Origin: Ascidia mentula
Lineage: Eukaryota > Chordata > Ascidiacea > Phlebobranchia > Ascidiidae
Direction of reading: 5' to 3'
Assembly: GCA_947561715.1 (NCBI GenBank)
Contig: OX387205.1
Coordinates: 6,515,001-6,579,000, forward strand
DNA length: 64,000 nt
Shown: positions 25,301 to 38,159 of the stretch, in pieces
Layout: each line of letters starts with the position of its first letter
Position numbering within the stretch: the first letter of the stretch is position 1
Notes under the pieces: model-generated
Database searches by the model: none
Seen by the model: only the letters and a program-made list of their open reading frames with translations
What the model was told of the DNA's origin: nothing
Translations under genes and position numbers: made by a program

Positions 25301-28300
25301 GTGAATCCCCAGGTACAGGTGATATATGACGTAAATCAAGTAACGACGCGGCACTAGTGGGTTGACCAGCAGCTGTGGGCGAATAACTGCACTCAGGATC
25401 ATGAGCTGATGCGGAAGTTCTGTAAAAGAGATTCGTCAAGCTATTTAATGCATTCAAGTCATAAATCTTACATTGCTGGTTGAATGTCTTCGTCAATTTG
25501 GGACAAATCAGACGAGGGTTCTAACGAAACACATCTTAGTCGTGATCCTGACGGCCTAAGTGTGGGTAGTTCACAAGGGTTTTCAAGCAACTTTGAAAGG
25601 TTCGCAATAATGTCTTGCAATTTTCCCAAGCTGTGTATAGTGTTCTAAAAAATACAAAAACATATATGTAACCATTTCAAGAAGAACAAAAACGGGGTAT
25701 ATGCTACCTTATTAAGAGTTGGCAAAATTTCGTCGAAAAATGCATGCAATTTTGCAAACTCTTTTCCGAGGTCAATATACCCATCGAACCCCCTTGTAAG
25801 CGCTGGATAAGCAGTATCAGATACATTGGCAATAAATTCTCCCATTTCATCCCATTTGTCACGTACAAAAGTATCCATAAACTGCATGTACTCTTCCTTG
25901 GTTCCAAATCTAAAAATATTAGTTCAAAAGTTAAATATAAACAATTTAAAAGGCACTTAAAATTTACAAGAAGCTCACCTGCTTCTGTTGGCAAGATTTT
26001 GAATAACCTTTGCAATAAGAGTCAAAGTGCGTGAAGTTTTTGGATCTGGAACTTCATTAGCCAGACCAAACAAACTTGGGTTAAGAATGGATGGGCACAA
26101 GAGGCGCAAGAAAAGTGAGGCAGTCACAAGGCGATTGGCAATTCGAGGCCTTCCCGCTTCTTCACACTTAGTTCTCCATATCGACAAAACTTCTTGCAGC
26201 TCAGAAGGAAAGTTTCTGATCATGAAAATTGTATGACCTCTATACCATGTTAATTACCAAATCAAAAACAATGTAATTTACCCAATCGATGAGGTGATTT
26301 TGCAAAGTGCTATTTCACAACTCATATGCAAATTTTTCTGGTTATTTTCAAGGTGTGCATTAGGAGGTAACCTACTTCCATCTACCTCACACTCTTCTTC
26401 CATTGTAAAAATGGCTTGAATAAAGTCGCCTGTGTTCAAAATATGATTTAATGTTTGATATATCCCACAAAACTTTACCACAGCAAACCTAACAAATTAC
26501 ATGCACTGACATTTATGTTAAATAAGTAACCAACCTAGAGCTTCATGAAGATATTTCATGCCAACTAATCGGAGAAAAGCTTCAACAGATTTAGTGCCAA
26601 TTGTATTTTCCCTAAAGATTAGACTCTCTTCTTCAACTTTCTCGACTTCACCCATGACGATATCACACATATACTCCTAATTGAAAAATATTGAAAACAC
26701 ACATTTGAAGAAAGGATAAAAACAACCAACCTTTATAGATCCAGTGGAATACATAATATTAACCAAAATTTTAGAAAATTCATCTTTCCGTGAAACAGTC
26801 AATACATTTGCCAATGTGTTGCATATTGCTTTGTAGTTTGATGATATATGCTCTCCAAAATCCTTGTACTGCTCCGAAGGTAAAACATGTATTGATTGAA
26901 ACCTAACATTGATGCGTACTGCTAAGGATTCTCCTGCTTTATTTTTGTTGTTTCCACTTGGTGTTGACAGGATATACCTAATTATAAAGAATGGATTAGG
27001 ACCACAGTGGCACCACAAAAGTGTATATTTGGAAATTATTCTCAAATACAAATAGATAACTTACAACTGATATATCAAATGTAAATAATGTATCAGCTAA
27101 CATGGTAATCATCAAAAAGTATTCAGTAAATTCACCATTGCATTGCAGTTTGTGAGGATTTTAATTGTGAAGTTGTTTGGTTATTGGATAACAAAATTAT
27201 TTTATCAAGAAATAACTTATATATAGTCTATATTAAATAACATATAACTCAACAAAGTTTGAAATCACATTGAGTGTAAAATAAAATATACATTTAGGGA
27301 TGGCAGATCATAATAGTCTTATGGCACTTGTGTGAGTGTGATTTGTTGGGATATACTGGTGGCCAGTTCATATGTAATGTTACAAAAATAATTTTATATT
27401 TGTTGGAACTCGGTTTATACAGGTTAATCTGGAATTTTGCGCATTTCTGACAAACTTGGAGAGACAAAGGATTTCTTTTTCTTGAAAAAGGGTTAGGATA
27501 TTCTTCACTAATTCCAGAAACAAAGATGCATTTGTGCACTTTTTACCAATATCCTACTGACTATACCACATCAGCTGTTTGGTTGGTCTGAAACTTTTCC
27601 AAATTCAGATGAATTTTTTGCCGAGGTTTTACTGTAATTCCACAAATTTGCAAAATATATAGAGCACAAAGATTTAATGTACTTGCAGCACTTATGAGAT
27701 AATAATATAAATCTTTGTTGCCAAAGGTGTATAAAATAGTTAAATCTAGCTCTGTAACCCACTGAAAATGTATTTTTTGACCCAAAGTTTTGGAACCACT
27801 GATTTAAACAATGGCTTTTAGCCTATGCTATTCCCTAAATTGCACAATTTCATACATACCATTTTTCAACTGACTGCTGATTGACAAGTGATCTCACAGA
27901 GAGGTTCACTAAGCCAATATAGTCCTTGTCCTTTTTCTTTTTCTTATCAGAATCTTTGTAAAGATGAACTGTTATATCATCCATTTTTGGAATGGCAGAG
28001 AACTGAAATTGTTCACCCCAGAATACAGTGCTGAAAGTTTAAACAATAATACCATCAAAGCTAAATTTTGCAACTCTATGCATAGAACATCAATTTGCAA
28101 CTCTAAGAATAGTTAGTGTGACATTAAAAAAAAATTCATAAATATGAAACCAGTCACATAGAGAAAGAATTTATAATATTTTTGACAGTTACTTGTCATT
28201 TTTCCATTTGGATGTGGTTCTGGCACAGAGTTTTCTATCCAAACATATTTCACAGAAATATTTTTTTTTTGCAGGAAGCCCTTTCGCCTCTTGAACAAAT

Positions 28301-30847
28301 AATGTTAGCTGATGTTCCAACCGGTGACAGTTGTCCTTCAACAGAAAAATTATCATAAAAACTAAAGATTCAAGACAAAAACAAAATTTGGTAATATTGT
28401 TTTATGTTGAACTCGATTGAAAAACTTATTTAACCACCTGCAAGAAAATTTTTTTCAAGTTAAATCAGTTCATACCATGTTGGGATTAATGGCTCTGCGG
28501 AGTTTTTCTATCCAGGCTTCTCTTTCTCCAGCTGAATTGCACCCAAAACATCTTGTTCCTTTACTTGTTACAATCTGTGACATTTTACAATAAAATTATT
28601 CGAACAAAGAAAGAATTTTAAGGTTTAATTAAAAAAAAAATCAAGTTTTTGCAAAAGCTTTGCAATATATATTATGCATTTTCTTGGCCAAGCAATATAC
28701 ATGAATTGTTTGAATGTCATTTGTATCAGTTGCAGTCAACCTTTATGGCACATTAATATTACCTTTACAGATTAGTAAATATACACAGTAATAAATTAGG
28801 CTAATTTACAGAGAACAAAAAAACTTTATTGAAACCTAATGAGAAACAAAACTATAATTTACTTGCACACTTACTTCAAAACAATAATTCCTGCCTAGAA
28901 TGCTGTGATGCAATGCTCTGACAGTTGCATTTTCAAAATCAGGCAAATCCATAGCAAGGTCAATACAATCAGGTGATTCAACACTGGGCATGAAAAATGG
29001 TAAATCCACATCCACTGACCGTGATGGACCACCCTGTGCCATGAGTGACCTAAATAAAATAAAGATTAAAATTTATTGTATCAATAACACAGAAGCATGT
29101 TTTACAGACACACAGTATTTGATATACCTTATCACATTTAATATTTTCTGTAATTGACTTTACAGAAGGAATAAAATAAATTATGCAACAACCAATAGTA
29201 CCCTTCAAAACAAATTGCTCAAGAGTTTCTGACTTTTGTTAAAGTTTAAATCAACATCTTTTACAACACAACACTCATAAAGAACAGGTAATATTATTTG
29301 ACACCCTACAAATTCACTACAGTTTCACTTTGCAATCATCATGTTTAGTTGTACTTGCCTGTAGCATGGCAAACTCATGCAGCAAAAGACATTTCTTTCC
29401 AAATATTTATGTGCATTCCACATATTTAAAATGAAATGATCAAAATCCTATTTTAAAACTTGTTTTCAATCCACAGTGATGCATTGTATGCATCTTAACA
29501 TACAACAAACAATTCAGCACAAAATGAATACAAGCCAGGAAGTTATGTAGAGCAAGGGTTGATGACTAAACATTTACTATAAACACTACGGCAATCAACC
29601 GGTCAGAGGACTCTGGGCCATGTGGTGAATCACAAACTATGAAGCATAATTTTGGGACAAAGACAGTCACACATTTTTTTTCTGTAAGAAACTTCAAAAT
29701 GGCTTTTTTACTTACACAACATCTACTGGATGATTTTCTTTTCCACTTGAGACCTTGGTGCTTTTGCTTCTTCTAATTGGCTGTATTTTTCGTTGTAAAA
29801 AATTCTAAACATATTTGGTAGCACTGTAAATATAACTCGGTCATATTATTACAGCTCTTTATGATATTTACTATACAGGTTTACCAAAACATTTTGTAGG
29901 TCATTATTTTGCCAATATTTTGATATCACTGACCATCAGTACGAAGTCTACAGTGAATTTGCTACATGTAAAGGTCATAAAAAGACTCAACCCCAATTAA
30001 AAAACAGTCAAACAAGATATTTTGGGACTTTTATTAATATCAATGTAATAAAAAGTCATCGAAACATAACATAATAATACATTTGGTTCTGTCAGTACAT
30101 AAGCTGTTTTATATTGGACCTGGTTTTTAAGCAATCATTTTATTTGAATTAGTTCGGTCTGATGCATAAAATTTTGTTCCATGTTGCTGATTGTTGTACT
30201 TCCTCAAAAATAAGTTTAATTACAACATTGATCATACAATCACAAACAAAATTGTTGCCGAATTTCTTTCTATTACTTTCATTTGGATATTCTTTACACT
30301 TCACACAGAACTTAAACAGCAATTAGGCACATCACGATAAAAAAACTGAACAACAATTACCTCCAAAGGACAACTTACACATACCCAATTTTAAAGACAA
30401 ATTAAATAATACCCATAACAAAAAAACACAACAAAATTTAACTTCAATACAACTTACCCTCAGGGAATGATTACGCTTTACTTCGGAACTGCTTCGAGGA
30501 ATAGACATTGATACAACATTTGAATCAGAGATACATCGAGGCAGGGAGTTAGATGTTGGTCTGATAAACATTTCTTGACCCTCACTTTGTATTAAGCTGG
30601 CTTCTGAATCACACCTCAAATCAACTAAAGGTTTGGTAATTAGCGAAAGACCATCGGTGCTTTGGTAAACGCCTCTATGTGGCACTTGTTTGCCTCTGCT
30701 ATAAGCCAAATACTGGTCTTGGGGAGCCGATAAGCTTCGTAACACAGATGGCCCATCTTCTGCTTCAAAACTTTTTCTTCTACCTTCAGTGTACAGAAAT
30801 TCAGGACTAAACGAACGAGGCGGCATTGAACGACGATTAGAAAACAT
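22373..30847 (-). CDS. SynGAP/DAB2IP/RASAL2-type Ras GTPase-activating protein
   Basis: Short form, 20 exons in transcript order: 30847-30458, 29804-29716, 29049-28875, 28574-28476, 28335-28193, 28030-27860, 26977-26731, 26676-26535, 26429-26282, 26215-25979, 25909-25708, 25644-25472, 25419-25233, 25004-24803, 24737-24018, 23964-23834, 23756-23529, 23238-23122, 23046-22964, 22709-22373. Every junction keeps frame, giving 1406 residues. A PH segment ([18 protein letters not shown]) and a C2 domain precede the GAP domain. The arginine finger is R460 in [11 protein letters not shown], and [17 protein letters not shown] is the GAP signature. After a Ser-rich low-complexity region come [12 protein letters not shown] and a C-terminal coiled coil, as in mammalian DAB2IP and SynGAP. 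Role: switching off Ras or Rap at membranes. One invertebrate gene probably stands for the whole vertebrate group, so I give no paralogue name. Intron 24017-23965 has a GC donor. Confidence 0.93.
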
Positions 30848-31300
30848 TTTGAAGCTGTTAGAACTGAAGTAAACAGAATTTCTTTATTAACACCCTACAA
30901 TACTGTAACCTTAAACAGACTACCCTCGAACTAACGACTAAACACTGCTGGCTTTACACAACCGCTCTAAAAATATTTTGGCACTAACGTTGCTGGAGTC
31001 CACCCTTCATAGCACGCTCGTTCGTTTCTTGGTACAATTGACGGATGTAGGAAGTGGTACAGCCACGTGACTATTCAACTCTAGACTGGGCGCTTATCCA
31101 GCGAAAAACGAAAGTCCGGAAGACATCAACTTGCATGAATAAAATACCGACGCCAAACGACATAGAGCCTTCAAATTACATAAGTTACCACCTGACACGG
31201 TATCACTTCAGTTCAGCGCTGGTGTAACCAACAACAATATTAAACAAGTCTGTGCGTTGTAACCCGGAAATCAGTGAAGCTAAAGAACATAGATACAATT
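30848..31300 (-). promoter_or_regulatory. Probable internal promoter for the short Ras GAP form
   Basis: The 30847-30458 exon begins with ATG, while its in-frame 5' sequence runs only to a stop near 30885. Upstream DNA is richer in CG than its surroundings. The next upstream coding exon (32135-32053) ends in phase 0 and so cannot join this exon's possible acceptors, which need phase 2. It can instead join 29804 directly. This pattern fits an alternative first exon with its own promoter. No TATA box is evident. Confidence 0.4.
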
Positions 31301-32052
31301 TCTGTCTTTAATGGAAAATGCTTCAAAACTAAAACCAACATGTATATGTTTCCATACTCGTTATTTTGGCTATCGGTGTTTCAGAACAGACACAAGGTAT
31401 CGCCAAACAAAAAGTCCTTTTGTTGAAAAATATGAGGAAACGTCAGTTTGTCGGTCACGAGCAGCAAAGTTAGGAGGCAAAAGAACAAACCACCTTTTTT
31501 TGTTTTTTTTTTGTCTGCAAAAGTCATGGTTTACATTTTGATTGTGGTGACCAATTTGTGGTACAAAACTGTGGGACTTTATGACGTTTTGCTGTATTAA
31601 ATGTATTTTACAGACAAAAAAATTATCGATAACGTTCGTGGAACAAATATTACGATCGCCAACAGAAATTTTGGCAAATACAGGAAACGTCAGTACGCTG
31701 AATACTTTTAAAGAGTTATGAATGAAAAACATTTAGGTTGCCTACTAGCGTGTATGTTAAACTTGTGTAACGTAAGTGGACACGATGTTTTTCACAATTT
31801 TTCCCTTTGCCACTCTTATCCCATGTGTTCTAAGACAAGACTCGCGCAGATTCTTGTAATAAGTGTTCGATGTTTTTACTCAGTCTTTTTTTTACAGAAC
31901 TAGAAACGCCACATCGACAAAGCAGGGTTTGTAAAGATAACTTTCTCTTAGATTTGACGACAATTTTTATTATTTGACAGGCATGAATTTATAGATAGAG
32001 AAAACTAATGGAAGGTTGTATCATAAAGATTTACACAACATAGTAAACTTAC
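31301..32052. other. Ras GAP gene, intronic sequence
   Basis: Nothing recognisable between the two alternative first exons. Frames at 31311-31541 and 31370-31732 overlap on opposite strands and look like chance. Confidence 0.4.
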
Positions 32053-32500
32053 AGAAGCGCCATCTTTTGATGGACTAAGTACGCTGGTGACTCCTTCCGA
32101 GGTTTGCCGCTTTCTGTGCTGATCAACAGCAGACTCTGCAAGATAACGTAACATCCATGAATTTTAGTATAGGCCAAATCAAAGAAAAATTATGCCGTGA
32201 AAAAAAAATTTCCGCAACCTTCTATGCCGTATAGGCCCGAAGAGCGTTTGCTCAAACTACTTCGCCTTCGACTGGAACTTCGGTGTTTTCGCCTGCTACC
32301 TGAACGCCGAATTCCAATACGAGTTGAAACAAAAGAAAATCGTTTGCCCGAAGTTTTAGTTGTGCGTAAACTGTTTCGTGGAGTTGTTTTTGTCGTGTAC
32401 ACAGATGCTGGATCGCCACTGTGAGGCATATTATTCTCCCGCATCAACAAATAGAGGCAAACAGTGCATAGTTTTAAACAATCCAAATGATTAAATAGTC
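32053..32500 (-). CDS. Alternative 5' coding exons of the Ras GAP gene, Arg/Ser-rich
   Basis: Two exons, 32429 (ATG) or 32500 to 32219, then 32135-32053. The first is strongly basic (RRSGSRRKHRSSSRRRSSLS) and the pair ends SVLSPSKDGAS in phase 0, exactly what exon 29804 needs. It would replace the 30847-30458 exon. SynGAP also has a basic Ser/Arg-rich stretch at this position. If started from ATG 32429 the two exons give 98 codons. If an acceptor is used before 32500, the frame is open and matches the phase of exon 36094-36010. No homologue confirms these exons; the case rests on phase and splice sites. Confidence 0.6.
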
Positions 32501-35500
32501 CTTGATAATACTTGTTTTCGAAATAACGCCTAAATCCCCCCAAAACATAAGTTACTCAGCATTAGGACACTGCGTTGGAGTCCTAAAACGTTTCCGGTAG
32601 AATAATAGTCCAACCAGAAAATCCTCACAAAACAGAAGGTAAGATTACAAAATAAAGAACTATGATTTAGTTAGCTATCAAAGCAACCCCATCTAGTCCA
32701 TGTTCTCAAGGCTGCTGGTTGGTACATCTGTCTACCTAAATACTCTACACCGTTTCACAGATTTTACAATATTTGACAATTCACCACAAAACTAAAAACA
32801 TAGTACCGACTTTCTACTGAACATAAACGTAAAAGAGTCAATGATTAAACCACAACGTGAAATACCAAGTCGTGTGTGAATAGTTTCGCCATAGCACACA
32901 GACATGTTTAAACATCGACAAACTTTAGTTCGAAAGCCCTTTCTCTCAGAATAAGGTTCCAGTTCACCGAGTAACAGGACAATTTACGTGGCTTGAGGGC
33001 AACTTTTGAAACGGTTCTTGCCTTTGCTATTGCTGCATATTGTTACATGTATCACGTGCTGTAATGTTTTACTCCTGATTTGCCAGTTAGTCACGATAGC
33101 CCCATATGATTTAAAGATTAGTATAGCTAAACCTACCAAGGTTATAGCTATGAGATTCAGCATAGTTTTCCAAATCACGGAAGTCAGCTATGGAGACAAT
33201 TCGGTGGAATCGCCTCATAGCCCTGGATCCAATTGTATCTCGCCTTCTTCGATTTTCAGGTGAACTGCTAAAGTGCTTGTGATACATTTTTTTCTCGTTG
33301 GACTGTTTTTATTTAATTTCACTGACTTCACATTCAGGTTTCACAAAGAAAATACCATACGCATGCAAGCCATACCCAGACAATCACATCATTTGTCAGA
33401 CAATTAGTCTACACAAAGTTGCAACCTACACAGTGCACATTTAACTGCGCAATGGGAAAGACGTCACAACAGCATTGTCGCCCACCAGTCATTCCATGCA
33501 AAACAAAGTAGAGCTGGCGCTTTCAGCTAGCATGACTAACTAATTAAAATGACGTCGAAACACACAGTAAGACAAACAACAAATCCACCTCCAATGCGTT
33601 TTTATCATAGTGAAGAACATTACTTAATTACAATTCAGCATTTTTAAAGTGGATGTTCAATAGCTTTATTGGTGGTAAACTGCTGTTCGCCAATGTATAA
33701 GTTTATAAACACGTATGCTATACATCTGTGGTTGATCTTATTTTTCCAGAAAAATTATTAACTTTTTGACAAACAGTTGATCTGAACTCACAGCACTATA
33801 GCCAAACAAATTATTAAGTATCAATGCGTCTTAAATACAATGCATTATCTCTAAAATAAGATGCTTCAAGTCCAACAAATTCGAAACGTACCTCGACTAC
33901 ATAAATCCATACATTTCTTTCCGTGTCACGCATATGTCAGCAGATGCTCACGCACAGAATGCAAATAACTGGCTCAACATGTCAAAACATAACTGCGAAT
34001 GTGTGGACTGCCCGCCGTGAGAGACAACTTAGGAAACAAAAACGCCTTTGCTTCCTGTCTCTCACATGCAAGAAATCGTGTCTGATTGTGTGACCAAATC
34101 GCACTTACATCGATTTAGTAAAAACGAATTCATGTGCGTTTATTTCATACGGCTTTGTGTTTCCGGATCACATGCAGGATTCAGACTCTTCAGAGTTTCA
34201 ATTTTTGTCCGCTTAGTTCTAGAAATATGCACGTATCAAATGCTTGTATAAAACTGGCGTTCTCAAACAGCACAAAAATCTAGATAGTGAAGCAGGGTTG
34301 TTCGAACTACATAATTTCCAACCAAATGACTGATATACGAAACAGGTTCATATTAAAGTGCAAAGTTGAAGGAAAGAGTTGCAAAGATTACATCGCACTG
34401 TAGTTTTAATACGAAGGATAAAGTTTTTTGCTTTGTCGCTGTTTTTTGTTGGAATCATGCACTTGCCAGTTTGTTTGGATTTTAACGTAATATGAAGTGC
34501 GATAGTCGATGGTAAAAAATACTGTGCCAAACACAAAGTTCTAAACATTTTTGTTTCGAAGGAGGTTTTTATCAGTAATTAGGTTAAGAGTTCACATACC
34601 TAGGTCTTTGTTGATAAGGTTGCTGTGGAAACTTTCCAAATGGTATTTCGTTTTCGAATCATAAAGACACGTTGGACAACCACCACGAAAATTGCGTTTG
34701 CGGTAAAAAAGTGACCGTTTAAAAATTTACGACAGTGAACTACCTCTATCCTAAATGAAATCAAACCATAACTTCCTGGAGGGCTTATATACGAACAGTG
34801 CACGGTGCACGCACCACGCAGACTTATGTCAACGCAAAATGCCGTTTGAAAAAAACGTCTATTTGACTGTTTAACTCTTACAGTGACAATATACTACAGA
34901 GCGTTAAACAGGCATTCTTTTCAAACCGTTTTTGTGTAATTGTGGTAATGTTTAGGCTTGGGAAATTGACTCTATTTCTCGCTGTCCGCCTTCCAGACTT
35001 CGTATTTTTTTTCCAGCAAGGTCGCCACAAACATTATGACAACTATCTATTACTCGCCGAATACTCATAAAAAACACAACAAACGTTAACTGTACATTCG
35101 CATTTGTATTCAAACCCAAAAGCAATTAACATGCACAGTTCCATTGCATGATAATTGTTTTTAGGTAAATACAATTGTACTACAAAAAAGGAAAAAGAGT
35201 TGATTACCTTGTTTAAAAGTAGGGGGGAAAACATTGTCGGGACTGGATACAAAAACAATTACACAGAGGCATAGGCGTCGATTCCTATCTCCAAGAGAAG
35301 GCCAGCCTAACCTGCAAAATACCCAGGTCGGGCTGCCTACCCTGGATTCGTCTTCGTCGTTCTTTAAGCTGATATAACCACAATGGCAACCACTCGCATC
35401 GCGCCATAGGTAAATGCTCGCTTTGTGTTTCACTGTGTCCTGCAATTGTCTAATCGTCACGGATTGAAACGGTATATTCATTCAAGTGATGTACCGAAGC

Positions 35501-36009
35501 TTCAAATTGCCGAATTTGTTCGCCTGATTTATTTGACGAAGATTCAGCCGAATAATTTGTTTTGATTTGGCCAAAACCAAACTTTCCGCTTGAGAAAAAC
35601 GTTCGGCTATACCAACAACAGCGTGTGGACTTTATGGATAATTTTCAATACTATGAAAAGTGATCACTCAATCTTTCAAGCTAGCCTGAAAATAACGCGA
35701 AATCAACAACGCCTTATGATCGTTCAAGGGAGTCAATAGTGTTTATTGAAGTAACATTGTTTCGCTCACGCCCGCTAGAAGACCGGTAATACACTTGGAA
35801 ACTAACAACGACGCCCAAGAAAACCTTGAAACCCCAAAACAAATAGGTTTTTAGCCGAACCGACTTTAGACGATTCATATATCACTAAAAAGCGCTATGC
35901 CCGTAAATTGACTCGGCACTCGCAAGATAAGTCCAATACGAATACGTCACAGATCTTATGTAGGCCGAGTAATGCTCTAAATAGACGCCTATGCACAGAG
36001 GGAACTTAC
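32501..36009. other. Unassigned region, possibly Ras GAP 5' intron and promoters
   Basis: No confident gene. Two stretches look less random. 35341-35439 is a possible minus-strand exon (listed separately). 33179-33262 is GC-rich and open on both strands, with a plausible plus-strand donor at its end. The rest, including 33300-34000 and 34250-35000, shows no coding or repeat signal I can support. Confidence 0.35.
35341..35439 (-). other. Candidate 33-codon exon
   Basis: Bounded by a good acceptor (CAATTGCAG) and a fair donor (GG then GTAGGC). It encodes KHKASIYLWRDASGCHCGY followed by an acidic end KNDEDESR, in phase 0 at both ends. It is not recognisably part of any family and its phase does not fit exon 36094-36010. 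It may be an alternative 5' exon of the Ras GAP gene or chance. Confidence 0.3.
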
Positions 36010-36094
36010 GTGATCTCAAATTTTTTCCATCTCCAATAAAACAGGGTTCATATTCTTCTGTTGGTGGTTTCACATCATCTTCAGGCATGTGATA
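36010..36094 (-). CDS. Probable upstream exon of the Ras GAP long form
   Basis: Encodes YHMPEDDVKPPTEEYEPC and then FIGDGKNLRS. It is flanked by TTTTCAG and a consensus GTAAGT donor, entering in phase 0 and leaving in phase 1. Entry phase matches the exit of exon 38151-37909. The spacing and acidic-Pro content resemble the region after the first PH strands in SynGAP. Confidence 0.55.
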
Positions 36095-36756
36095 CTGAAA
36101 ATGTTTAACAATAATCTTAATTCCAATTCTTTGACATAACACTAAACAAAGGTAGAGCTTACATATCGTTAAAACAAATTGAAATGCCTATAATGTAACA
36201 AAACGGTTTGTTTAGATATATATATGAACATTTAAGCAAGTTTTTAAGCCAACTGTTCATATTACAATAAGGAAAAAACAATGTATAAACCATGGCAACC
36301 TAATGATAGGTTCACATGTCCACGGGAGGGGGGCTTTTGTGAAGATACCTATTTCACCATTAGAATTTGCACTATAGCAGCACTTGCAAATTATTCATTA
36401 GGTTAAAACTTTCCAGGAATGAGAAATCCTCTACCCAAATATGTCTAAACATCACAAAAATGCTGCCCCCAATGTTGATCAATTTATTTTTACTTTTTAA
36501 CTGTGCCAATATCCTCAAAGGATGTAAAAAATGATTCAACTAATTAAAAAATACAGCCTGGCAGGCAGTAGATCGATAACCACATAGGGAGTTTCTGTGT
36601 AAAGCTGAAAATAGCAAACTAACAGATATCTCTTATAGATGTCCCAAGTTAATGCTAGGTCTAGTGTGAATACATGTGTACACAATATTTGGACAACATC
36701 ACTTTGATTTTTATTTGCAATAGTGTAAGTGTCCCTCCTATAGACTAAGGTGACTT

Positions 36757-37126
36757 GTATATAATGAAGCAACAAGCCTCCGATTTACGTCAGCAGATTT
36801 TATTGTAAAAAAAGCGATTTCGCTTATGTAAGTTACCATAAGCATCAGTCAGTTTCTGCAAAAATTACGTATTAGCAACAATGAAAGCAATAAAATACAC
36901 ACAAAACACCGCTGCAACTGAATGTCTTTTCTTTACGCTATCTCCTGTGAACTACAGTGTGGTAGCGAACCTAGTAGATAATAGCGGAGTTAAGGAAAAA
37001 AAATGCACGCTCACATGTCACCGTAAAAACCTGAAGCACAAACGAGTGTACCAGGTAACTTACATAAGCGAAATCGATTTTTCACAATAAAATCTGCTGA
37101 AGTAAATTGAAGGCTTCATTATATAC
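36757..37126. mobile_element. Non-autonomous element with long terminal inverted repeats
   Basis: The ends are inverted repeats of roughly 75 bases. The left runs from GTATATAATGAAGC to CGCTTATGTAAGTTACC, the right from GGTAACTTACATAAGCG to GCTTCATTATATAC. The 370-base element has no transposase. A related fragment, GGCGAAATCGATTTTTCACA, occurs near 57188. Confidence 0.8.
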
Positions 37127-37742
37127 ACGAACTAAAGTAATTTGCTGTCGCATATAAATAAACAAAGCATAACCGAGGGCTTGATCCCTCTACAGCTATT
37201 AAGCAAGTCCTACCTAATGTGACTTCATACGTCTGTCAAATCACACATTCTGTTCCAACATTCTTTTGTATAAGCACACAAAAGAATAAATAAACCTTAA
37301 GAGGTTGCACACAACACATAACATGACTGTCCATCTTGTAACATAAATTTGTTGTTTGTTATATTATAAAAAAAATGACTTTGTGTCTTGTATGTTCGAA
37401 TCAAGTTGAATTTAAACACATTATTTTGTTTATAAATGATTTACCTGGCCAGATATTATATTTGAAGATTTTCATGCCTATTGTGAGGTAAAAGCTTACA
37501 CCCAATTCAATCACATCAGTCCACATATTTTAATGACCCTTGTTAATTCAGAGAATTAAAAGTTTAGTGCACAACTTGTCTGAAAACCTTGTGTTGCCAG
37601 TGATTCAAAGGGAGTAAATAAAATGATATTTTACATTTAGCTTCCACTTGTACAAATGACTACCAAAGTACTATAATCAAACACACATTTTACATGCTAC
37701 CAGCGTGGGGTACTGTAAAGTCTTGCAAAGTCAGTTCGAACC

Positions 37743-37877
37743 CAGTGGCGGATCCAGAAAAATTATAAGGGTGGTGTTCGCTTTCGGTACCTAATTAATG
37801 AAGTTGTTAGATGCGGTTAATTTTTTTTGCTGAGGGGGGTGTTCTGACACCAAAACACCCCCCTGGATCCGCCACTG
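37743..37877. mobile_element. hAT-type miniature element, 135 bases
   Basis: Ends CAGTGGCGGATCCAG and CTGGATCCGCCACTG are perfect 15-base inverted repeats. Flanks TTCGAACC and TTCAAACC form an 8-base target duplication with one change. It lies in an intron of the Ras GAP long form. Confidence 0.9.
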
Positions 37878-37908
37878 TTCAAACCATTTAAATAACAACT
37901 AAACTTAC

Positions 37909-38151
37909 AGCTTCAGTAAACTTCAAGTCATACATCCATAATTTCTGTTCACTTAACACACAGTATTTTAGAATCCAAATGCCACAACTTGTTTGTCCAC
38001 ATGACATTTGGTGACTTGGTAGTCCCTGGATGTCTAAAAGTGAATCAGAAAAAGTAATATTATTTAAATTATGCATATTGATGGTCTCAGACAAAGCAGA
38101 TTGCTTTAAGTAAAGACCTTTCTGCATAGGACAAGCGACTAACCATTCCAT
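37909..38151 (-). CDS. Probable first coding exon of the Ras GAP long form, PH-domain start
   Basis: 81 codons from ATG 38151, leaving in phase 0 at a consensus GTAAGT donor. It begins MEWLVACPMQKGLYLKQ and ends CGIWILKYCVLSEQKLWMYD. The latter resembles the second and third strands of a PH domain and the W-x-x-R-[YF]-C stretch at the SynGAP N-terminus. An AG lies two bases before the ATG, so it may instead be an internal exon or a trans-spliced start. Assignment to the same gene as 22373-30847 is inference from strand, phase and family layout. A short frame near 38393-38362 with a donor could be a further upstream exon, but its phase does not fit. Confidence 0.55.
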
Positions 38152-38159
38152 GCTATTTT

